A DNA stretch of 64,000 nucleotides from positions 1-64,000 of the forward strand of contig NZ_PHGZ01000020.1 in NCBI RefSeq assembly GCF_002795405.1. Direction: 5' to 3'. Numbering within the stretch: the stretch's first letter is position 1; every line of letters starts with the position of its first letter. Below, piece by piece: positions 1-8,093 of this stretch. This DNA is from Caviibacterium pharyngocola. GTDB taxonomy: Bacteria; Pseudomonadota; Gammaproteobacteria; Enterobacterales; Pasteurellaceae. Made by a program: the position numbers and the translations under genes. The notes beneath the pieces are model-generated. The model had not been told where the DNA came from. It was given only the letters and a program-made list of their open reading frames with translations, and made no database searches.

Positions 1-25
1 CGGTATTATGTAGCAGTTGCACAAA
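1..25 (+). repeat. Left terminal inverted repeat of the element
   Basis: Perfect reverse complement of 8021-8045. The match begins at the first base of the window and stops after base 25. This is what a contig end at a repeated transposon terminus would look like. Confidence 0.85.
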
Positions 26-52
26 GATTTAACTCACCAAATTTCTTAACAT

Positions 53-87
53 ATCCTCATTGTGTTAATCATCAATGAGGATTTTTT
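53..87 (+). promoter_or_regulatory. Hairpin plus T6 at the element end, holding the Shine-Dalgarno
   Basis: ATCCTCATTG (53-62) pairs perfectly with CAATGAGGAT (73-82), followed by a T-run (82-87) and at once by the ATG at 88. The structure reads as an intrinsic terminator for transcripts entering from outside. The GAGG Shine-Dalgarno of the next gene (77-80) lies in the 3' arm, so read-through RNA would also hide the ribosome site. Known parallel: IS10 and IS50 shield their genes from external transcripts this way. Its action here is inferred. Confidence 0.6.
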
Positions 88-597
88 ATGTCAGAAAGTC
101 ACCTTGTTTCCCAGCTTGCTAAGTTAATTGAAAGAAGTTACAAAGAAAAAGCAATCGTCTCTTATCAAATTGCACAGCTAAACGACCAATTAAACTTGCT
201 CGGCGAGCAGATACAGTCTTTTGAGAAAACGCTCGGTTATCTCGATCCCCATTTTGACTTTAAGTCTATTCGTAAAGTCTTTGATGCTGAACGGTTGGTG
301 CGTAAACAGTTATTTGAAGGCAGCATACAACAGCTTATTGCCGAAGTATTCAAACGCGAGAACCATTGGCGGACGTTACATTCGCTCACCAGTGATGTCA
401 TGAAACTGGATAAGGGCTTGCAATCAGGTTATCGCATTATCGTGGGGCGTGAACATCAGTATGCGGTGGGCAACGCACTTCGTAAACTGTACAAGCAAGG
501 GATTATTGAAAGGGAAGAAACGTATTTACATCATAAAGCGAAAAGGCGTGGGATTTTTGCGCGGTCTAAATGGCGGATAAAAGCAATTGAAGCCTAG
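88..597 (+). CDS. IS passenger protein, coiled coil plus winged-helix-like C-terminus
   Basis: 169 aa of unknown function. The first 60 residues are charged and helical with leucine spacing, suggesting a coiled coil. The C-terminal third (about 75-165) has the length and hydrophobic pattern of a winged helix, ending in a basic stretch (HHKAKRRGIFARSKWR). The 142-aa protein at 623-1051 has the same two-part design although the sequences differ. The two genes are convergent and share one terminator. The position between the transposon end and the transposase suggests an IS passenger gene, perhaps DNA binding. The start is set by GAGG seven bases upstream. Confidence 0.6.
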   Translation: MSESHLVSQLAKLIERSYKEKAIVSYQIAQLNDQLNLLGEQIQSFEKTLGYLDPHFDFKSIRKVFDAERLVRKQLFEGSIQQLIAEVFKRENHWRTLHSLTSDVMKLDKGLQSGYRIIVGREHQYAVGNALRKLYKQGIIEREETYLHHKAKRRGIFARSKWRIKAIEA

Positions 598-624
598 AAA
601 ATAGCGGTGTTTGCCGCTATTTTT
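598..624. terminator. Bidirectional terminator between two convergent passenger genes
   Basis: AAAATAGCGG (598-607) and CCGCTATTTT (614-623) form a 10-bp stem with A-run and T-run flanks, able to end transcription in both directions. Confidence 0.75.
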
Positions 625-1051
625 ATGCTTTCAATTTCCACAGTGCCACCTTATGCGCCTTATCCGATTCTCGCTCAACAATACCCTTCTTGAGTAGTCT
701 ATCCATCGCAGCGTGAACATTCTTAATATAGGTGCGGTTTACTAGGGTATTCGGTTGATTATCCGCAATTAAGATTTCGCGTGTGATTTCTTCCACTCGC
801 CAATAACGATTTTGCTCGGTTTTGAGTAAACGGATAATCAAGGTCGCTGAATTGGTGTTAAAACGGCGACGACGTGTGCGATATTGGAATTGTGCCGTGT
901 TGTATTCGGTAATATCTTGATGTTCTTCTTCCATTATTTGAATGGCTTTGCGTAAGGTGTAGATTTTGTCGTCAAGCAAGGCAAGATGTTGTTGCACCTG
1001 TTTACGCTCAAATTCTAATTCTTTGAGCTTTTTATCCAACGTATATGCCAT
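623..1051 (-). CDS. IS passenger protein cotranscribed with transposase
   Basis: 142 aa, unknown function. The N-terminal 45 residues predict a coiled coil (KKLKELEFERKQVQQHLALL). A basic patch YRTRRRRF lies near residue 60. The C-terminal part (about 68-140) resembles a small winged helix with the segment MDRLLKKGIVERES, typical of the recognition-helix and wing region. The start codon overlaps the transposase stop (TAATG), so the gene is translationally coupled to it. Inferred role: a DNA-binding accessory of transposition or a regulator. No family recognised. Confidence 0.65.
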   Translation of the reverse strand: MAYTLDKKLKELEFERKQVQQHLALLDDKIYTLRKAIQIMEEEHQDITEYNTAQFQYRTRRRRFNTNSATLIIRLLKTEQNRYWRVEEITREILIADNQPNTLVNRTYIKNVHAAMDRLLKKGIVERESDKAHKVALWKLKA

Positions 1052-2085
1052 TACATCACCAACCGTTCTACTTGTCTATGATGCCCTTGCCAGTAGCCTT
1101 TCCAGTGATTATCTGATGAAGTGGCAAGGCATTTGTTGGTAATGTCTTTAAAAATGGTGAAATTATCCAGTCTGCGCGTATCTTCTCGGTAGGCAACTTC
1201 ATTGGCATAGTTATCAAGGTAGATATTACTCATTTTATGCACTTGACCGTAATACATACGCTTAAAGCGAGAAAAATAACTTTCCGCAAGGTTGTTTGTG
1301 ATACCTTCATCGCTACGGTATTCTTTTTGGTGGTTTACGCGGTGTAGGTCGTAACGTACCATTAATTCATCGTAAGCGGCATTTTCATCGGCGTGAATAC
1401 GGCTGTTTGGCGCAATGTATGCCGTGGCGAGTTTTTTCACGGTGTCGGTATTCTCAGACAAAATCGGAAATGTCAGCGTTTTCTTCGCACCAACACATAG
1501 TGGATTCTTTGCGGTTTCTTCTGCAGAATAACGTTCACGCATCACCAAAACCGCACGTTTGTTTGGGTTACTATTCGCTTTTAATCGTCTATCCACTCGT
1601 TCAGATTTCTTATTCTTTGGGCGTGGGGCGGCATGTACATACGTGCCGTCAATATGGATTTCGCCTTGCAATGGGAAAAGCGCACGCTGTACCATTAAAC
1701 TTTCACGAATTTTATGTGAAAGGGCAAAGGCGGTTTTGTACTGCACACACAAATCACGCGAAAGCTGACACGCAGAAATCCCTTTTACCGCATTAACGAA
1801 TAGCGCAATGGCATATAAATAGGTTTGAAGGGGTAATTTATGGTTGGCAAAAATCGTGCCTGATGTAATCGAAAAGGTATGTTTACAATGCTTGCACCGC
1901 CACTGTTTGCGCGTAGAAATAAAGTAAGCTTTATGCTGTACACCACATTTCGGGCAAACAACCTGCTCTTGACCTCCCCAACGTAATTCACATAAAAACG
2001 CAAACGCTTCTTCGTCAGATAGGCGCGCTATCCGCAACGTAGAAAGCGTTTTCGCTTTGGAATTCAGTAGGAAGTGTTGTGCCAT
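1051..2085 (-). CDS. IS1595-family (ISXO2-like) transposase
   Basis: 344 aa, apparently full length. An N-terminal zinc ribbon has Cys44-x2-Cys47 and Cys64-x2-Cys67 (CPKC, CKHC), followed by the ISXO2-type catalytic domain: IHIDGTY (Asp146), RIHADENAAYD (Asp233) and the GITNNLAES motif near 261-269. Nothing in the reading frame suggests inactivation. It starts with MAQHF, like the transposase at 6329-7402. The two share the zinc ribbon spacing and catalytic blocks but differ at many residues, so they are separate IS types. It faces inward-to-outward toward the left inverted repeat. Confidence 0.88.
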   Translation of the reverse strand: MAQHFLLNSKAKTLSTLRIARLSDEEAFAFLCELRWGGQEQVVCPKCGVQHKAYFISTRKQWRCKHCKHTFSITSGTIFANHKLPLQTYLYAIALFVNAVKGISACQLSRDLCVQYKTAFALSHKIRESLMVQRALFPLQGEIHIDGTYVHAAPRPKNKKSERVDRRLKANSNPNKRAVLVMRERYSAEETAKNPLCVGAKKTLTFPILSENTDTVKKLATAYIAPNSRIHADENAAYDELMVRYDLHRVNHQKEYRSDEGITNNLAESYFSRFKRMYYGQVHKMSNIYLDNYANEVAYREDTRRLDNFTIFKDITNKCLATSSDNHWKGYWQGHHRQVERLVM

Positions 2086-2188
2086 AAGACAGAATGTAAA
2101 CCTTTGTGTTGTTAATTTATCGAATGAATTATTGGTTTATCGAATAAATCATCAGTAATTACAAGCTTAAAAATCATTAGTAACTACA

Positions 2189-2285
2189 CGCTCAAATGCG
2201 ATATAATTTAATTCATTAAGTGCAAATATACGCTCATTTGCGTTATTTGTCAATATAAAGCACGATTGAGAATGCACAAATGCGT
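2189..2285. promoter_or_regulatory. Repeated operator-like half-palindromes before the HTH gene
   Basis: CGCTCAAATGCG (2189-2200) and CGCTCATTTGCG (2231-2242) are near-identical 12-mers 42 bp apart. A third related sequence, GCACAAATGCGTA, overlaps the start of the regulator at 2280. Spaced repeats overlapping a promoter and a start codon are the usual layout of Cro/CI or C-protein operators. Autoregulation by the downstream HTH protein is inferred. Confidence 0.45.
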
Positions 2286-2615
2286 ATATCAGAAAGATTA
2301 AAACTCGTCTGTGAGCATAAGAATTGGAAAATTAAAGAGTTCGCAGAGCTGACAGGATTACCCTACCGAACAATGCAAGGCTATATCGGCGGCGAGCGTG
2401 AGCCGAATGCCGAAGGTATGACCGCAATCGCTAAAGTGGGGGTGAACTTAAATTGGCTAGTCAGTGGTGAAGGTGAGATGTTTAAAGAAACCGAACAACA
2501 AACCGACCTGAATCAAACCGAAATTGAGCTACTTAATCATTATCGAGCAATGTCAAATGAATTACAAAAAGCGGTAGAAATATCGTTTAAAGCAATCAAT
2601 ACAGAGTTAAAATAA
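2280..2615 (+). CDS. XRE/CI-like helix-turn-helix regulator
   Basis: 111 aa. Residues 1-60 form a lambda-repressor-type HTH: KIKEFAELTGLPYRTMQGYI, then the typical GEREPNAEGMTAIAKVGVNLNWLVSGEGEMF segment found in phage and R-M repressors. The remaining tail is about 40 residues and probably mediates dimerisation; there is no LexA-like protease domain. It lies 28 bp upstream of the octamer-repeat leader of the R-M genes, with operator-like repeats in front of it. It may be a controller (C) protein of the R-M system or a prophage-derived repressor. The sequence does not decide between the two. Confidence 0.75.
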   Translation: MRISERLKLVCEHKNWKIKEFAELTGLPYRTMQGYIGGEREPNAEGMTAIAKVGVNLNWLVSGEGEMFKETEQQTDLNQTEIELLNHYRAMSNELQKAVEISFKAINTELK

Positions 2616-2642
2616 TACTTGATAAATAAAAGGAACCTCCCA

Positions 2643-2786
2643 ATGCTAATACAAGCCTACAAGCCTACAAGCCTACAAGCCTACAAGCCTACAAGCCTAC
2701 AAGCCTACAAGCCTACAAGCCTACAAGTAGCTTATTCTCTAAATATCAACCTTGCAAATTTATTTTGGGAGGTTGTTAATGGATAG
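2643..2786 (+). CDS. Leader ORF built on an octamer repeat
   Basis: A 47-codon ORF starting ATG CTA ATA, preceded by a good Shine-Dalgarno (AAAAGGAACC). Most of it is an 8-bp tandem repeat read in all three frames (QAYKPTSL-type heptad cycles). Its stop TAG (2784-2786) overlaps the ATG at 2779 of the R-M gene. With one register change it would stop at TAA 2777-2779, also overlapping that ATG. In the third register it stops early at TAG 2728-2730. Repeat number would therefore switch translational coupling to the R-M gene. Expression of the ORF is inferred. Confidence 0.45.
   Translation: MLIQAYKPTSLQAYKPTSLQAYKPTSLQVAYSLNINLANLFWEVVNG
2651..2727 (+). repeat. Octamer tandem repeat ACAAGCCT, nine full copies
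   Basis: Nine exact ACAAGCCT units (2651-2722) plus a partial unit ACAAG (2723-2727). Eight is not a multiple of three, so gain or loss of a unit changes the frame of the overlying leader. Simple repeats of 4-8 bp at R-M and surface genes are the standard phase-variation device in Pasteurellaceae. Confidence 0.9.
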
Positions 2787-4710
2787 AACATCTATTATTA
2801 ATAGGATTGGTATTTAATACCATATATCTAATATTGAAGGTGGGGAATATAGTTATGTTGCAGCAGCTGGAAGTAAAAAATCTTTAGTTGATGCTCTTGG
2901 TTATACACCCAAACATTTTAAATTAGATATTCGTTTTGAATTTGATAATATTGTTATTTTGATAGAAACTAAACAACAATTTGTTAAAAATGATGAAGAT
3001 CAATTAAGGGAATATTTAAATGAGGAAAAAGCTTTACATCATAGTAAAAAGGTTATTTGCATTTTAGCTAATACTAAAAATGATCAAATTAAAGTTTGGA
3101 AATCATTTATTGATGATGATCATTTCCTTGAAAATGAAAAGGTTATTGACACATTCGAACACTATAAATCTTTATTTGTTGAAAACAAACAAAATAATAG
3201 AGAGAAAGTCTTAAAAAACACTTATGATTTAAATGAGTTATTACACAAAAAAGACATTGATGAAAAATTAAGAAGTCAATTTGTAGGTACAACTTTATTG
3301 TATATCAAAGATACTATTAATAAACAAGGGTATGATCTTATTGATGAAGATACCTGTAAAAAACTAAAACAATTTTGGTCTAATCTTTCCGAAAAACAAA
3401 TCAGAGCTGGTATTGAAGATACTTTATCTGGATTGTTAAATGGATCTGAAAACAAAACTAAAAAAATTGAGTTAATTCAACAAAATGTGCTTGCAAATCA
3501 AAAAATAAAGAGATTAACAACTACTGATTGGGTAAAGATCTTAGATACTATAACAAAAAATATTTATGCCTATATTGATACTCAAAGTTCTGAAGGACAA
3601 GATATTTTAAATCTATTTTTTATTGCATTTAATAAATACACAGGTAAAGCTGATAAAAATCAGGCTTTTACACCTGATCACATTACTGAATTCATGTGTA
3701 GAATTACCGATATTAACCGTAATAAACGAGTTTTTGATGGCACTTGCGGTTCAGGAGCATTCCTAGTACAAGCTTTAGTAAAAAAATTATCTGATTGTCA
3801 TGCGATGCAAACAACTAACGAACAAAAATTATCTTGGGCAGAAACAGTAAAAAGAGAGCATATTTGGGGTATAGAAATTGAAGAAAATGCTTATGGGTTA
3901 GCTACAACTAATATGCTAATTCATGGTGATGGTAATAGTAATATCAAATTAGGTAACTTATTTGAAAATAAAACCTTTATTGAAAAAGCCAATCCTGATG
4001 TAATTTTAATGAACCCACCTTATAACGCAAAACCAATTAGTATACCATCTATATATAAATCATCTTGGACAAAAGCTGCTAAGGAAGGAAAAGAAGATCC
4101 GACCAAAGGAATGGTTTTTATTCAATTTATTTCTGACTGCATAAAAGAGATGAATGAGCAACGTTTAGCCAATGGCGAAGAAATAAAAGAAGTAAAATTA
4201 GCTGTATTATTACCTGTCGCTGTGGCTATTGGTACAAGCAATATTTTAACTGAGGCAAAACATAAAATACTTATTGATAATACCCTTGAAGCAGTATTTT
4301 CATTACCAAATGAAATTTTCTATCCGGGGGCATCTGCATCTGCTTGTTGTATGGTATTTACACTTGGCAAACCACATAAAAATACTGATGGCACAATAAA
4401 TCAAACATTTTTTGGGTACTATAAGGAAGATGGATTTAAGAAAAAGAAAAACTTAGGGCGAATTGAACAGTTTGATGAAGAAAATAATAGCCTTTGGAAA
4501 AAAATTGAAAACGATTGGATTGCGATGTATCGCAATAAAACTATTGTGGATGGCTTATCAGCAATGGCGGTAGTTACTGGAAATGATGAATGGCTTTGTG
4601 AAGCTTACATGAAAACCGATTATAGCAAACTTACCAAAAACGATTTTCAACAAACTATCAATAGTTATCTTGCTTATCAAATAAAAATTGGAAAAATTTA
4701 TGAATCTTAA
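2779..4710 (+). pseudogene. BcgI-like restriction-methyltransferase subunit, nonsense-interrupted
   Basis: From ATG 2779 the frame holds 643 codon positions, close to the BcgI A subunit (about 637 aa). It is broken by TAA at 2815-2817 (codon 13). The open part downstream of the stop has a PD-(D/E)xK-like nuclease motif (LDIRFEF...ILIETKQ, about residues 50-62 of the whole frame). It then has an adenine methyltransferase with motif I FDGTCGSGAF and motif IV NPPYNA. Reinitiation at TTG 2959 would give 583 aa and lose the acidic residues of the nuclease but keep the methylase. Family role: Type IIB enzyme cutting on both sides of its site. The S gene overlaps its end. The call rests on motifs and length, not on a search. 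Confidence 0.6.
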
Positions 4711-5750
4711 TATATCGCATTGGAAACCATTTCTGTTAAAAGATTTATTTAATATTCAATATGGTTCAAACCTTGAACTAAATACTTGTACGGAATCCAA
4801 TGATGAATATGCAATTAATTTTGTTAGCAGAACCGAAATAAATAATGGTATTTCAGCTAAAGTTGCCAAGATGGAAAATATTAAACCTCAAAAATCAGGT
4901 TTGATCAGCGTTGCTGCTGGAGGCAGTGTATTATCTTCATTTTACCAATCTGAACCATTTTATAGTGGTAGAGATTTATATACATTAGAAGCAAAATACA
5001 ATATCAGTGAATATGCCAAATTTTTTATTATTACATTGATAGAAGCTAATAAATTTCGTTATAGCTATGGTCGCCATAGCAAATAAGACTATACCAACAA
5101 TAGAAATACTTTTACCAGTAAGAATAAATGGTAATGAGCATCAGCCTGATTGGGATTTTATGGACAATTATATAAGATCTTTGTCGTATAAGCCACTTAC
5201 TACAAAAAACAAATATAATATGCCATTTGAATTAAATATTAATGAATGGGAAAGTTTTGAAGTAGGACGTGTATTTCAATGCGAAACAACTACTATGTTG
5301 GTTAAAGATGATTTAAGCGATGGTAACATACCATTTATCTCTCGTAGTGGTGAGAATAATGGTTGTACTGGCTATGTTGATATTGATGAATCTTATGTTG
5401 TAAAAGGAGGATGTTTAACTATTGGTGCTGAGGGTATTTATAGCTTTTTCCAACCAGAAGATTTTGTAACTGGTAACAAAGTTTATACTTTAAGAAACGA
5501 TAACCTGAATGTCTATAATGCTATGTTTGTCAGCACTATTCTCAATAACGAATATTATCGTTTTTCCTATGGGAGGGCAAGAATCTTAGGGAAATTACAA
5601 AAAGAAATCATTAAGTTACCTATTGTAAAAAATCCGAATGGTTCTCCTCTTATTGATAAATCTAAGCAGTATTCTGATACAGGTTATATTCCTGATTGGG
5701 ATTTTATGGAAAATTACATAAAATCTTTGCCTTATGGTGATAGATTGTAA
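4700..5750 (+). pseudogene. BcgI-like specificity (S) subunit, frameshifted
   Basis: Starts at ATG 4700, overlapping the methylase stop by 11 bp. The first frame ends at TAA 5084-5086 after SYGRHSK. From about 5067 the next frame continues NKTIPTIEILLPV to 5750. Dropping one base near 5073-5076 restores SYGRIANKTIPT, matching the equivalent SYGRARILGK in the second half. Total length 1051 is one more than a multiple of three, so a single-base insertion fits. The restored protein of about 349 aa has two target-recognition halves, each ending in the BcgIB-type tail (DWDFMDNYIRSL and DWDFMENYIKSLPYGDRL). Confidence 0.65.
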
Positions 5751-5849
5751 TCGACTAAATAGGTGTAATGAAAAAAGATTAGTCTTTAAGGCGTTACACC
5801 AAAATTTTAAAATTTCTCATTCAAACAAAAAAATAGCATTAAGTAAATT

Positions 5850-5972
5850 GTAGAAGATATGAAAGAAGCAGATCCAATCGGTCCAGCGCCACTGTATGAC
5901 GACAAATATCCGTACAGTCCACGCATTATGGGTAATCCTTACCCACAAGCATTACCGATGAACTTACGTTAA
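5850..5972 (+). pseudogene. 3' remnant of an unrecognised gene
   Basis: An open frame without a plausible start encodes GPAPLYDDKYPYSPRIMGNP followed by YPQALPMNLR and TAA (5970-5972). It is followed by a proper terminator, so this looks like the tail of a chromosomal gene cut by the mobile element. TAA at 5844 closes the frame upstream. It is rich in Pro, Tyr and Asp. I do not recognise the family. Confidence 0.45.
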
Positions 5973-6004
5973 TTAACAGATTTCAACTAATTTATTCATA
6001 AGAG

Positions 6005-6044
6005 AAAAAAGGCAACCTTATCTTCGGAAAGGTTGCTTTTTATT
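6005..6044 (+). terminator. Intrinsic terminator after the gene remnant
   Basis: GCAACCTT (6012-6019) pairs with AAGGTTGC (6029-6036), with an A-run before and a T-run after. It probably belonged to the truncated gene. Confidence 0.75.
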
Positions 6045-6328
6045 TGTACAGAATTCAATTTAAACCATTCTTTTGAATTGTTCAAAATATCATCAATCAA
6101 ACGCATTAAAAAATTTCCCTTGACAACATTCAACCCTTATTCAAGCTAACTTTTCTTAAAAATGCAAAAAATCTCAAAAAATTCTTGACAAAAGAAAAAA
6201 CTTGACAAACACCTCTTAATATAATACCTTATTTCCCACAGAGAATAGTCCCTTTATGATGACTTTCGTTTTTTAAGCTGTAAAAGGTTTAAAAGCAGTA
6301 GAGTTTTCATGAAGGGATTTTTGTTTCT
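6045..6328. other. AT-rich spacer before the second transposase
   Basis: 284 bp with A/T runs and no gene that I can support. I looked for an inner copy of the 25-bp terminal repeat and found none; TATAATACC near 6228 is only a short partial match. A GAAGGGA sequence (about 6310-6316) may be the ribosome site of the transposase. Confidence 0.5.
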
Positions 6329-7402
6329 ATGGCACAGCATTTTGCATTATCAGCGGCAGCACGCCAGCTATCTTCGGATGGCTTGGCACTGCTTTCTGAT
6401 GCCGAAATTCTTGCCTTATTGAAACAAGCTCGTTGGGGAAATGCGGATGAGATGAATGATGTCGTTTGTCCGCATTGCCATATCCGCCACCACGCTTACT
6501 TCATTTCTACTCGCAAACAATGGCAATGCAAACATTGTCAGCACCGCTTTTCGATTACCGCAGGCACGATTTTTCAAGGTGCAAAATTACCACTGCACAA
6601 AATTTTGAAAGCCATTCTGTTCTTTTCAATACCGAGCAAAGGTATATCAGCAATTGCGTTATCGCATCATCTTAACGTGCAATACAAAACCGCTTGGGTA
6701 CTGTTGCACAAATTCAGGGAAAGTCTAGATAAAGCCAAAGATTTAACACAGCTTAAAGGTGAAGTGCATATTGATGGGGCTTACACGAATTACTACATTC
6801 GCCCTAAAAACTTTCGCCATAAACGCATTGATAGACGGAAAAAGCGTAATCAACGCCCTGATAAATCTTGTGTGTTGGTATTCCGCCAACGTGCTGCCAA
6901 TCAAGCGGTAATGAAAGGCGCAGACCGCACCATTGTTGCGTTAGTGAAAGAAGAAAATGCAGACGACATTTTGCAACTCACTCAACGCTTAGTGAAACCC
7001 AACAGCCGTATTCATGCGGATGAAAATCCAGCGTATGACAGTCTCGCGTTTCATTATGACTTATGGCGTGTCAATCACTCGCAAGAATACTGTTCGATAG
7101 ACGGCATCACCAACAATCTTGCGGAATCCTTTTTCGCAAGACTACGGCGGGCAATTACAGGGGTATATCACAAAATGAGCAATAAATACTTACTCTACTA
7201 CGCCAATGAAATGGCGTGGCGAGAAGATAATCGCCGTAAGAGCGTTAAAAATAAATTTGAACAACTTTTACACTGTTGTTTGAATACCTTGCCATCACAC
7301 GATTTTGTCGGTTATTGGCAAGGCAACAAGAAAGCTGAAGCCGTATTCGGCTTGGCAAACTTAACAGCTTCCAATGACCCACAACATTTAATCGCAGCCT
7401 AA
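6329..7402 (+). CDS. IS1595-family (ISXO2-like) transposase
   Basis: 357 aa, full length. Zinc ribbon CPHC (Cys47, Cys50) and CKHC (Cys67, Cys70), then the ISXO2 catalytic domain with VHIDGAY, RIHADENPAYD and GITNNLAESFFARL. It starts MAQHFALS, like the left transposase, but is clearly diverged (catalytic blocks conserved, linkers different), so the two are different IS subtypes sharing termini. A passenger gene follows after 15 bp. It is oriented toward the right inverted repeat. Confidence 0.88.
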   Translation: MAQHFALSAAARQLSSDGLALLSDAEILALLKQARWGNADEMNDVVCPHCHIRHHAYFISTRKQWQCKHCQHRFSITAGTIFQGAKLPLHKILKAILFFSIPSKGISAIALSHHLNVQYKTAWVLLHKFRESLDKAKDLTQLKGEVHIDGAYTNYYIRPKNFRHKRIDRRKKRNQRPDKSCVLVFRQRAANQAVMKGADRTIVALVKEENADDILQLTQRLVKPNSRIHADENPAYDSLAFHYDLWRVNHSQEYCSIDGITNNLAESFFARLRRAITGVYHKMSNKYLLYYANEMAWREDNRRKSVKNKFEQLLHCCLNTLPSHDFVGYWQGNKKAEAVFGLANLTASNDPQHLIAA

Positions 7403-7417
7403 ACAAAAGGAAACACT

Positions 7418-7942
7418 ATGACACAATCAACCCTAAACGCAGATTTAAGCAAAATGTCCTATGACGAATTTCAAGACTTTATGAAAGGATTAGCCTTGCT
7501 TTATTCAGGTACAAGCAGCAATCACAACTTTATTTCCATCTTTAATGATTTGCGCAGTATCGCCAAACGTGTTGAACGCCTACCGTTCGATTTTTTCACG
7601 ATTTATGGCGCGTATGAAATCAAAGATAATCAGGTGGTGGTTGCTGTCTTTAGAATAGATATTGATTCACCTGCCGACGATAATACCGCGCCCAATATGA
7701 CAAGCGTTGAAGTGAGTTTTGCAGACGATGAACGCAACTTACGCTGTTCAGCCCGCATAAGAAAATATCTCACGCAACCTGAATATGTGGCACGTTGTGA
7801 ATTAGCTTACCCACCTGTGATGGAAGATCTACTGTGGGAAAAAGAGTACGAAAAACGCCGAGGGACAAAGGTAAACCTCAATTTAAGCGAAGAAGATAAA
7901 AAACTGCTTTTGGCGGGAGCAATAAAACCTAAACATTGTTAG
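7418..7942 (+). CDS. IS passenger protein of unknown function
   Basis: 174 aa, 15 bp downstream of the transposase and ending in its own terminator, so it is part of the same IS transcript. The sequence is acidic and soluble, without membrane segments. It begins MSYDEFQDFMKGLALLYSGT and has a central alternating hydrophobic block (VVVAVFRIDIDS, SVEVSFADDERN) suggesting a beta-rich fold. It does not resemble the coiled-coil passengers of the left IS. No family recognised. Confidence 0.6.
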   Translation: MTQSTLNADLSKMSYDEFQDFMKGLALLYSGTSSNHNFISIFNDLRSIAKRVERLPFDFFTIYGAYEIKDNQVVVAVFRIDIDSPADDNTAPNMTSVEVSFADDERNLRCSARIRKYLTQPEYVARCELAYPPVMEDLLWEKEYEKRRGTKVNLNLSEEDKKLLLAGAIKPKHC

Positions 7943-7957
7943 TACGGTTTAATGTAA

Positions 7958-7995
7958 AAATACCTTTAGTTTAGAGGAACTAAAGGTATTTTTTT
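7958..7995 (+). terminator. Terminator at the right end of the element
   Basis: AAATACCTTTAGTT (7958-7971) and AACTAAAGGTATTT (7978-7991) form a perfect 14-bp stem with a 6-nt loop and a T-run. It separates the IS transcript from the LysR gene outside the element. Confidence 0.9.
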
Positions 7996-8020
7996 ATGGG
8001 TAAAAGGTTGATTTTGGTGT

Positions 8021-8045
8021 TTTGTGCAACTGCTACATAATACCG
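8021..8045 (-). repeat. Right terminal inverted repeat of the element
   Basis: Perfect reverse complement of bases 1-25. Host sequence starts at 8046, 48 bp before the LysR start, so the insertion lies in or next to that gene's promoter. Confidence 0.85.
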
Positions 8046-8093
8046 AAAAAGCGATTATATTTGTTTCATATTTTGAAACAATGAGAGCAAAAA

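Larger units (their letters stand above)
1..8045. mobile_element. Composite transposon bounded by IS1595-family ends
   Basis: Bases 1-25 and 8021-8045 are perfect inverted copies of one 25-bp sequence (outer end CGGTATTATGTAGCAG). Related but non-identical IS1595-type transposases lie near both ends (1051-2085 minus, 6329-7402 plus), each with passenger genes on its outer side. Between them is cargo: a HTH regulator, an octamer-repeat leader, a BcgI-like R-M pair and a 3' gene remnant. I found no second copy of the inverted repeat on the inner side of either transposase, so the outer ends may be the only functional ones. The left flank is missing, so a target duplication cannot be checked. 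The cargo is markedly AT-richer than the rest of the window and I saw no USS in it. Confidence 0.7.

Noticed and set aside
2808..2822. Inner transposon inverted repeat at TGGTATTTAATACCA
   Set aside because: It shares only GGTATT with the outer repeat and is a small local near-palindrome.
2959..4710. Complete R-M methylase gene starting at TTG 2959
   Set aside because: The same frame holds conserved-looking nuclease sequence up to a stop at 2815 and a proper ATG at 2779, so it is better described as an interrupted gene. TTG would be at most a reinitiation site.
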